Shown here: one piece after another, positions 21,583 through 27,336 of the stretch
Layout: every line of letters starts with the position of its first letter
Position numbering within the stretch: the first letter of the stretch is position 1
NCBI GenBank assembly: GCA_036563805.1
Contig: DATCLS010000080.1
Location: 1 to 41,931, forward strand
DNA: 41,931 bases
From: DATCLS01 sp036563805
Lineage (GTDB): Bacteria; Actinomycetota; Acidimicrobiia; Acidimicrobiales; VFJN01
Direction of reading: 5' to 3'
The notes under the pieces: model-generated
Seen by the model: the letters and a program-made list of their open reading frames with translations, nothing else
The model's database searches: none
Told to the model about the DNA's origin: nothing
Made by a program: the position numbers and the translations under genes

Positions 21583-22866
21583 TCAGTCGCCGACACCGGC
21601 GTCGGCCGACTCGGCCGCGTCCGGCGTCCAAGTCCACACCGCGGCGCCCGGGCCGGCCGGCGGGCCGATCCCCTGGGGGCGGGTGACCACGGCGAGCCGG
21701 TCGAGCGAGCTGGCCGAGTCCGTGTCGGACCGGGCGTCCACCGAGACGACCGTGGCCTCCTGGTCGAGCTGGGTCGTCAAGTGGGGGTCGGCCACGCGCT
21801 CCCACTCCTCGCCGGCGGGCCGGATCCAGAGCGCGGGCGTCCGCTCGTCGGTGCCTGTCCGGCTGTGGGGTGGCGCCTCCCGCGACCCGACGGCGATCGC
21901 CGTGCCGTCCCGCAGCGCCAGGGCGTCCCTCACGATCGCCTCGGTGCCCGGCTCGAGAGCGAGGGCGGGGATGGGCTCGGCGTCGGGGTGGCCGACCACC
22001 GCGAAGCGGACCTCGTCCACGCAGCCGTCCGCCGTGAGCGGCGACCAGCCGAGCAGCACGCCCGTCCCCCGGGTCCAGTGCAGGGCGACGAGGTCGCACA
22101 CGTCCTCGCCGGCGGGGGCGTCGGTGAGCGGCTCCCACCGGGTCACGGGGCCGCCGGGGACCTCCTCGCTGGCCCAGAGCAGGAGGGTGGCGGGGTCGCC
22201 ACCCACGGCTCCGAGCACGAAGCGGTTGCCGTCGGGAGCGAGCCGAAGGTCGGCAGCGCCGGCGCCTGCCCAGCCGGCCGGCAGGTCGAGGGCCGAGCGC
22301 GCCCACGCCCCGTCCGCGTACCGCGACCACGCCAGGATCCGGGAGCCGTCCCGGTCGACCGCCGCCACCACCTGGTGGTGCTCGGTGGTGGTGACGACGG
22401 CGGGGGCGACGCCCTCCGAGTCGGGCAGGGGCACGCCGGTGGCCCGGGACGTCGCCCCGCGGGCATCGTCCCCGAGGGGGTCCAGCGCCGACCAGGCGAC
22501 GAGGGGGCCGTCCTCGTCGCCCCCGCCCACCACCACCCACGGCGTCCCCGCCGGGCCGTCGGCGGCGACGACGAACGGCTCGTCGAGGGCTGCCGAGTCC
22601 TCGAGGATCACCTCGTCACCCCGGAAGCCCTCGTCGCGGAACCGCGCCAGCACCGCAGGGCTGCCGTCGTCCCGCGTCACGACCCGCAGCGGCCCGCCGT
22701 CGACGCCGCTCACGGCGAGGGCGGTCGGATGGTGGTCGGTGCGGACCCAGCCGTCGCGGCCGATCTCGTCGCCCTGGCCGCTCCCCCGGGCGACCGCCAC
22801 GGCCACGACCACGAGCCCCACCACGACGGCAACGGCCCCGACGATCCCGACAGTGCGCTTGCTCAC
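21583..22866 (-). CDS. Membrane-anchored extracytoplasmic protein of unknown function
   Basis: A 427-residue protein with an N-terminal signal anchor (VGIVGAVAVVVGLVVVAVAVA, about 5-25, in pieces) and a large exported region of short beta-rich repeats, for example LAVSGVDGGPLRVV, PWVVVGGGDEDGPLVAWSAL, NRFVLGAVGGDPATLLLWAS and LALRDGTAIAVGSRE. These look like propeller blades, but no family is recognised. Two Cys (VCDLVAL and DGCVDEV) could pair. GTG 22866 is preceded by GAAGGAG some 14 bases away. No enzymatic motif is visible. It converges on glnA1 across a bidirectional terminator, so a link to nitrogen metabolism is not implied. Confidence 0.72.
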   Translation of the reverse strand: MSKRTVGIVGAVAVVVGLVVVAVAVARGSGQGDEIGRDGWVRTDHHPTALAVSGVDGGPLRVVTRDDGSPAVLARFRDEGFRGDEVILEDSAALDEPFVVAADGPAGTPWVVVGGGDEDGPLVAWSALDPLGDDARGATSRATGVPLPDSEGVAPAVVTTTEHHQVVAAVDRDGSRILAWSRYADGAWARSALDLPAGWAGAGAADLRLAPDGNRFVLGAVGGDPATLLLWASEEVPGGPVTRWEPLTDAPAGEDVCDLVALHWTRGTGVLLGWSPLTADGCVDEVRFAVVGHPDAEPIPALALEPGTEAIVRDALALRDGTAIAVGSREAPPHSRTGTDERTPALWIRPAGEEWERVADPHLTTQLDQEATVVSVDARSDTDSASSLDRLAVVTRPQGIGPPAGPGAAVWTWTPDAAESADAGVGD

Positions 22867-23030
22867 CCTGCGACCTCGTCTCCTTCCGGTGCCGCGCCCG
22901 CACGCCCGGCACCGTAGATCGCCGACCGGCTGCCCGAGGTCGCGCGTGGTCCCCCGGAGGTCACCGTGGCCGCACGGTGCAATGGCAGGCCCGGCGCGGC
23001 CGCCCCGGACCGGGCGCTCCGGGGGAGGTC

Positions 23031-23036
23031 TACGCT
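23031..23036 (+). promoter_or_regulatory. -10 box (TACGCT) for the response-regulator operon
   Basis: TACGCT lies 8 bases before ATG 23045, predicting a leaderless transcript for the regulator-kinase operon. Confidence 0.5.
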
Positions 23037-23044
23037 GGGGCAAC

Positions 23045-23719
23045 ATGGCCGTGGCTGGGATAGGCCAGAGACAACGTGAGGATGTGACCGTGCTGGTCGT
23101 CGACGACCAGCGGGCGTTCGCGGACGCCGTGGCCCTGGCCATCGACAGCCAGCTCCGGCTGCGGTGCCTGGGCGCCGCCGGGTCGGTGGAGGACGCCCTC
23201 CACCGGCTCGGGTCCGAGTGCCCCGACGTGCTGCTGCTCGACGTCCGGCTCCCGGGCACCGACGGGCTGAGCGCCATCACCGAGTTCAAAGCCCGGTGCC
23301 CCGAGGTCCGCGTCCTCGTCCTCACGGCGGACGTCTCGCCGACCACGTTCCTCGGCGCGGTGAAGGCGGGCGCCGACGGGTTCCTCCCCAAGGACGCGCC
23401 GTTCACCGACATCATCGACGCGGTGCGGTCGGGCGACAGCCTGCTCGTCGACCCCCAGGTGCTCAAGCAGCTCGCCGGCGAGGGAGCGCCGGCGGCCGAC
23501 GACGCGGACCCGCCGGTGCTGACCGACCGCGAGCTCGAGGTGCTGCGGCTCCTGGCCGAGGGGCTGGCGGTGAAGCAGATCGCACCCAAGCTCGGCATCA
23601 CGGTCAACACGTGCCGCGGCCACGTGCGCGCCATCCTCCACAAGCTCGACGCGCACTCCCAGCTGGCCGCGGTCGTGACGGCCACCCGGCTGGGCCTCCT
23701 GCACGAGCCGGGCTCATGA
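23045..23719 (+). CDS. NarL/FixJ-family response regulator
   Basis: A 224-residue regulator. The receiver (about 14-130) has VVDDQRAF acidic pocket, phosphoacceptor Asp66 in LLLDVRLPG and Lys116 in FLPKDAP. The LuxR-type DNA-binding helix-turn-helix (about 158-215) reads LTDRELEVLRLLAEGLAVKQIAPKLGI then NTCRGHVRAILHKL. ATG 23045 sits 8 bases after a -10 box; GTG 23084 would start directly at the receiver. Its stop runs into CheB and CheR remnants and then a PAS histidine kinase, its likely partner. The tail HLLHEPGS-type end lies inside a short tandem duplication (23715-23745). Confidence 0.92.
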   Translation: MAVAGIGQRQREDVTVLVVDDQRAFADAVALAIDSQLRLRCLGAAGSVEDALHRLGSECPDVLLLDVRLPGTDGLSAITEFKARCPEVRVLVLTADVSPTTFLGAVKAGADGFLPKDAPFTDIIDAVRSGDSLLVDPQVLKQLAGEGAPAADDADPPVLTDRELEVLRLLAEGLAVKQIAPKLGITVNTCRGHVRAILHKLDAHSQLAAVVTATRLGLLHEPGS

Positions 23720-23745
23720 GCCCGGCGGCCCCATGAGCCCGGCGG
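23715..23745. repeat. Direct duplication CATGAGCCCGGCGG, period 17
   Basis: CATGAGCCCGGCGG occurs at 23715-23728 and 23732-23745. The first copy contains the response-regulator stop, the second the ATG of the truncated cheB frame. The 17-base period shifts frame, marking a rearrangement junction. Confidence 0.75.
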
Positions 23746-24209
23746 TGGCGGTGCACTTCCTGCGCCCCGCGGCCGACGTCCTCTTCGCGTCGGCGGCCGA
23801 GGCCTTCGGCAGACGGGCCGTCGCCGCGGTCCTGACCGGCACGGGCACGGACGGGGCCGATGGCGTCGAGGCCGTGCACGAGCGCGGGGGTACGGTCGTC
23901 GTCCAGGACTTGGCGAGCTCCGAGCTCGTCGGGATGCCGAGGGCCGCCGCTGACACCGGCTCGGCGAGCCCGGTGCGCCCCCCTGGAGGACATCGGGCCG
24001 GCGCTGCGCCCGCCCGCCAGCCCGGGAGCGAGGTCATGAGCGAGGACGACGAGGAGGGACTCGAGGACCTGCTGGCGTTCGTGCGCGACTCCCGGGGCCC
24101 CGACTCGGGCGACGGCGACCCGCTGCGGGTCTGGTGCCCGGACTGCACGAGCGGCGGCGAGGAGGGCGCGATCCTGCTCATGGAGGAGCGAGGCGGGGGC
24201 GGGGGATGA
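23733..24209 (+). pseudogene. Truncated CheB merged in frame with a collapsed CheR
   Basis: This open frame of 158 codons joins two damaged chemotaxis-type modules. Residues 7-75 are the C-terminal third of a CheB methylesterase (PAADVLFASAAEAFG, VLTGTGTDGADGV with the catalytic Asp, GGTVVVQD, VGMPRAA). The active-site Ser and His regions are missing at the 5' end. After a run of six C (23978-23983) the frame leaves the expected CheB sequence; one frame over, PLEDIGPALR continues it and stops at 24037-24039. One base too many therefore breaks CheB. From 24036 the frame is that of a CheR remnant. It sits between a response regulator and a kinase. A catalytic role is very unlikely; a short regulatory or scaffold protein cannot be excluded. 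Confidence 0.75.
24036..24209 (+). pseudogene. CheR methyltransferase remnant (57 codons)
   Basis: ATG 24036 overlaps the shifted CheB stop as TCATGAG, the classic coupled start, with GGGAG 7 bases upstream. The product has the CheR N-terminal helix (GLEDLLAFVRDSRG) joined directly to the SAM-binding strand DPLRVWCPDCTSGGEE, normally LRVW-xx-GCSTGEE about 80-90 residues later, then ends. Both the intervening region and everything after motif I are gone. Its stop overlaps the histidine kinase start (ATGA 24206-24209), so translational coupling may be what preserves it. Confidence 0.6.
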
Positions 24210-25498
24210 GTGGGTCCGGCCCCGCCGGGATGCCGCGCCGGATCGAGCGCCTCCGCGACCGGCTCGGCGCCGGGTACGACGAGCCGGCGATCCAAGCCGT
24301 GATCGCCGAGCTCCTGGCCATGGCCGACCAGCTCGAGGACGAGGCGGCCCGGCTCGACGACGCCCAGGCGGCGCTGCGCGCCGACCGCGAGCAGTTCGAG
24401 CGCGCCGTCGGGCGGTCGGCCGACCTGTTCCGCGCCGTCCCGGCGGCCTGCCTGGTCACCGACGCCGAGGGGATCGTCCGGCAGGTCAACGCCGCGGCGG
24501 AGGAGCTGCTCGGCGCCCAAAAGTGGATCGGCAAGCCCCTGGTGCTGCGGGTGGCGCAGCGCGACCGGTCGGGGGTCCACGCCCGGGTCACGGCGGCCCA
24601 CCGGGGGGCGGCGCCGGAGCCGCTCGTCGTCACGCTCGCCTGCGACCAGGAGTCGCGGCCGAGCGTCGAGCTGCGGTGCGTGCCGACCGAGGGCGGCCAG
24701 CTGCTCTGGGTCCTGGACGATGTCACCGACCGGGAGGTGGCCGAGGACCGGCTCAAGAAGGCGATCGAGCACGAGCGGGCGACAGCGGCCCAGCTCCGCG
24801 ACCTCAACGAGGTGCGCGACGCCTTCATCCTCGCCGTGTCCCACGACCTCCAGGCCCCGCTGGCGGGCATCGTCGGGCTCGCCGGCCTGCTCGACGAGCA
24901 GCCCCGGCTGGCGGCCGCCGACCGGCGCCGCATGATCTCGCAGATCCGCACCGCCGCCGAGCGCCTCCTGGCCGAGCTGCGGGCCCTGCTCGACCTCGAG
25001 CGGCTCCGCCGGGGCGACATCGGCCTCGACCAGCGGCGGGTCGACCTCGCCGACCTGGTGCGGGAGGTCCTCGGCCAGATCGACGTCGGCGGACGCCGGG
25101 TCACCCTCGACTGCGCCCCGCTCATGGCGGTGGTCGACCCGGTCATCGTCGGCCGCATCCTCACCAACCTGCTGACCAACGCCGCCCGCCACACGCCGCC
25201 GGAGTCGCAGGTGTGGGTCCGGTGCTCGCGCGAGCCCGACGGCCTGCTCCTCGTCGTCGAGGACGACGGGCCGGGGGTGCCGGACGAGTTGCAGCCCCGC
25301 GTGTTCGACCTGTTCCGGCGCGGCCAGCGGCCGGGCGGGGTGGCCGACGGGTTCGGCGTCGGCCTCGCCCTCGTCCGCCAGTTCGCCGAGCTGCACGGCG
25401 GCCTCGCCCGGGTCGAGGACCGCCGGGGCGGCGGCGCCTCGTTCCAGGTCCTGCTGGCCGAGCTGCCCCTCTCGGCCGACGCCCCGGTCCGCCGCTGA
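24206..25498 (+). CDS. PAS-domain sensor histidine kinase
   Basis: A 430-residue cytoplasmic kinase without membrane segments. An N-terminal helical/coiled region (10-75, ending EAARLDDAQAALRADREQF) leads to a PAS domain (about 78-185, AVPAACLVTDAEGIVRQVNAAAEELLG), a HisKA helix with phosphoacceptor His213 (AVSHDLQAPLAGIVG), and HATPase_c with N-box LTNLLTNAARHTPP, G1 EDDGPGV and G2 GFGVGLALV. PAS kinases following CheB-CheR modules are a known architecture, so this kinase was probably once part of, or coupled to, a CheB/CheR-containing sensor. Its partner is likely the NarL-type regulator at the head of the operon. Signal unknown; PAS may bind a ligand or redox cofactor. Confidence 0.92.
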   Translation: MSGSGPAGMPRRIERLRDRLGAGYDEPAIQAVIAELLAMADQLEDEAARLDDAQAALRADREQFERAVGRSADLFRAVPAACLVTDAEGIVRQVNAAAEELLGAQKWIGKPLVLRVAQRDRSGVHARVTAAHRGAAPEPLVVTLACDQESRPSVELRCVPTEGGQLLWVLDDVTDREVAEDRLKKAIEHERATAAQLRDLNEVRDAFILAVSHDLQAPLAGIVGLAGLLDEQPRLAAADRRRMISQIRTAAERLLAELRALLDLERLRRGDIGLDQRRVDLADLVREVLGQIDVGGRRVTLDCAPLMAVVDPVIVGRILTNLLTNAARHTPPESQVWVRCSREPDGLLLVVEDDGPGVPDELQPRVFDLFRRGQRPGGVADGFGVGLALVRQFAELHGGLARVEDRRGGGASFQVLLAELPLSADAPVRR

Positions 25499-25877
25499 AG
25501 CCGGGTCCCGCGGGCCCGAGCGTCGGGGCGAGCCGGGGCTCCCGACCCCCCGCTCCCGGCTGACCGACCGAGCGGACGGCCCGTCAGGCCCGCTCGGCCG
25601 GCCAGACCCCCCGGTCCCTGCGGTCGGGCACGGGCGTCGGCCGGCGACCCGTGTGCGTACCAACGGGCGTCACGGGTGCGTCACGCCGTGGGCGACCGGG
25701 TGCGGTCGATCGGGTCGGATCCATCTGGCCGTCTCCCCCGGAAGGACCCCAGGGGAGACGGCATCCCGCCCGGCCCGGCCCCGTCCGGGGCGCAGACCGG
25801 ACGGTCCGCCGTCCCGCCCAGGCCCGTGGACGCACCGCCGCTCGCACCATCCACGGAGCCCGATCGGGAGATCACGA
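25499..25877. other. 379-base GC-rich gap, no gene recognised
   Basis: The stretch holds one good hairpin (25728-25762) and short GC-rich palindromes; no reading frame shows a recognisable domain or ribosome site. It separates the histidine-kinase operon from a convergent small gene. Confidence 0.5.
25728..25762. terminator. 11-bp hairpin GCCGTCTCCCC/GGGGAGACGGC
   Basis: Perfect stem 25728-25738 with 25752-25762 and a 13-base loop. It lies 230 bases after the kinase stop and between convergent genes, so terminator function is likely; there is no T-run. Confidence 0.55.
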
Positions 25878-26237
25878 TCAGCAGGTCCTTCGGCAGAAGG
25901 GCCCGGACGTCACGCGGGTGACGGTGCCGGGCTCGCGGCATCTCCTGATGGCACGGGCCAGCAACAGGCGGGCGGACCGCACCAGGTGGAGGTCAGGGTG
26001 CTCACGGAGCTCGGCGTCGCAGCGGTCGCGAGCCTGGACCAGCACGCCCTCGTCGCGGCCGGCCAGATCGGCCAGGACGTCGGCCGCCACCCCCGGGGAC
26101 AGGGCGCCCCGCAGCGACAGGCTCACCGCCCGGGCATAGATGCGGTGGACCTTGCCGCCGGAGCTGCCGGAGATCCTCCCTGTCGTCCGGGCTCGGCGGG
26201 GGCTCGTGCCGGTTACTCGATGTGGCTCCCCGATCAC
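25878..26237 (-). CDS. Unrecognised small helical protein
   Basis: Up to 119 residues. The part from about residue 30 (KVHRIYARAVSLSLRGAL, ADVLADLAGRDEGVLVQARDRC, HPDLHLVRSARLLLARAIRRC) has strong third-position GC and amphipathic helices, so it looks truly coding. The first 28 residues and the upstream DNA lose that bias. A neighbouring frame reads a plausible continuation (SNRHEPPPSPDDREDLRQLR), which suggests either a downstream start or a frameshift near 26170. No family is recognised. It lies in a stretch of different base composition between the kinase operon and an esterase gene. Confidence 0.42.
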   Translation of the reverse strand: MIGEPHRVTGTSPRRARTTGRISGSSGGKVHRIYARAVSLSLRGALSPGVAADVLADLAGRDEGVLVQARDRCDAELREHPDLHLVRSARLLLARAIRRCREPGTVTRVTSGPFCRRTC

Positions 26238-26337
26238 GGTCCGGAGGGTACGCAGCCACCCGTCCGGGTCGGTATCCCCAAACTTGACTAACGACGGGGC
26301 CGGCCAGCCGTCGCACCGCGCCCTCGCCGAACCGCGG

Positions 26338-27297
26338 TCACGCCAGCGCCACCCGTAGCGCGGTGCAGGCCTCGTCGAGCGCCACCTTCCCCTCGGGGAT
26401 CACGTCCGGCAGCTGGAAGAAGCCGTGGATCACGCCGTCGTAGCGCGTGGCGGTGGCCTCGACGCCGGCCTCCCGCAACTTGGCCGCGTAGGCCTCGCCC
26501 TCGTCGCGCAGCGGGTCGTACTCGGCGGTGACGACCAGGGCCGGCGGGAGCCCGGCCAGCGCCTCGAGCGGCGCGTGCAGCGGCGACACGAGCGGGTCGG
26601 CCGGGTCGTCGATCGGGCTGCCGGTCAGGTAGTGGCGGCCGAACCACAGCATCGTGGCCTTCTCGAGGAAGTAGCCCTCGGCGTTCTCGTCGATCGACGG
26701 GTGCGACAGCGTCAGGTCGGTCACCGGGTACACGAGCAGCTGGAAGCGGATCGGCGGCCCGCCGTCGCGGAGACGCTGGGCGATCAGCGCCGCCAGGTTG
26801 CCGCCGGCCGAGTCGCCGCCGACGGCCAGCCGCCCCGCATCCGCGCCCAGCTCGCCGGCGTTGGCGGCCACCCACCGCACCGCCGCCTCGCAGTCCTCGA
26901 GCGCGGCCGGGCAGGGGTGCTCGGGCGCCAGCCGGTACTCCACCGACACGACGACCGCCCCCGAGCCGTTGGCCAGCGACCGGCACGTGTTGTCGTGGGT
27001 CTCGACGCTGCCGATGGTCCATCCGCCGCCGTGGAAGTAGACGAGGACGGGCCGGACGCCGCTCGGCGCGGACCCGTTGCTGCCGTCGTCGCGCGGCGTG
27101 TACACGCGCACGGGCACGTCGCCGGCCGGCCCCGGGACCGTGCGGTCGACCACCGCGGCCACGTCCTCCCGGGTCATCATCGCCGTCAGACGGGCGTAGT
27201 TCTCGCGGACCTCGGCCGGCGACTGGCTGTCGATCGGGCCGGCGTCGGCCATGGCCAGCATGTTCAGCAGCCCCCGGACCTCGGGCGTGACGGGCAT
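26338..27297 (-). CDS. Alpha/beta-hydrolase of the HSL (hormone-sensitive lipase) family
   Basis: A 319-residue carboxylesterase. The oxyanion-hole motif HGGGW is at 89-93, the nucleophile Ser163 in GDSAGG, the acid Asp261 in AEYDPLRDEG and the catalytic His291 in VIHGFFQLP, a complete triad. SVEYRLAPEHP (118-128) is the usual HSL strand. It lacks a signal peptide, so it is cytoplasmic. Substrates of this family are short-chain esters; the natural one is unknown. It follows glnE on the same strand with a 39-base gap and a GGGGGGAAC ribosome site, so it may be co-transcribed with glnE. Confidence 0.93.
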   Translation of the reverse strand: MPVTPEVRGLLNMLAMADAGPIDSQSPAEVRENYARLTAMMTREDVAAVVDRTVPGPAGDVPVRVYTPRDDGSNGSAPSGVRPVLVYFHGGGWTIGSVETHDNTCRSLANGSGAVVVSVEYRLAPEHPCPAALEDCEAAVRWVAANAGELGADAGRLAVGGDSAGGNLAALIAQRLRDGGPPIRFQLLVYPVTDLTLSHPSIDENAEGYFLEKATMLWFGRHYLTGSPIDDPADPLVSPLHAPLEALAGLPPALVVTAEYDPLRDEGEAYAAKLREAGVEATATRYDGVIHGFFQLPDVIPEGKVALDEACTALRVALA

Positions 27298-27336
27298 GGT
27301 TCCCCCCTGCTCCCCTGCTCGGACTCCGCCCGTAGG

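Noticed and set aside
25728..25762. Riboswitch
   Set aside because: Only a single hairpin is visible and it lies between convergent genes, not upstream of one; a terminator is simpler.
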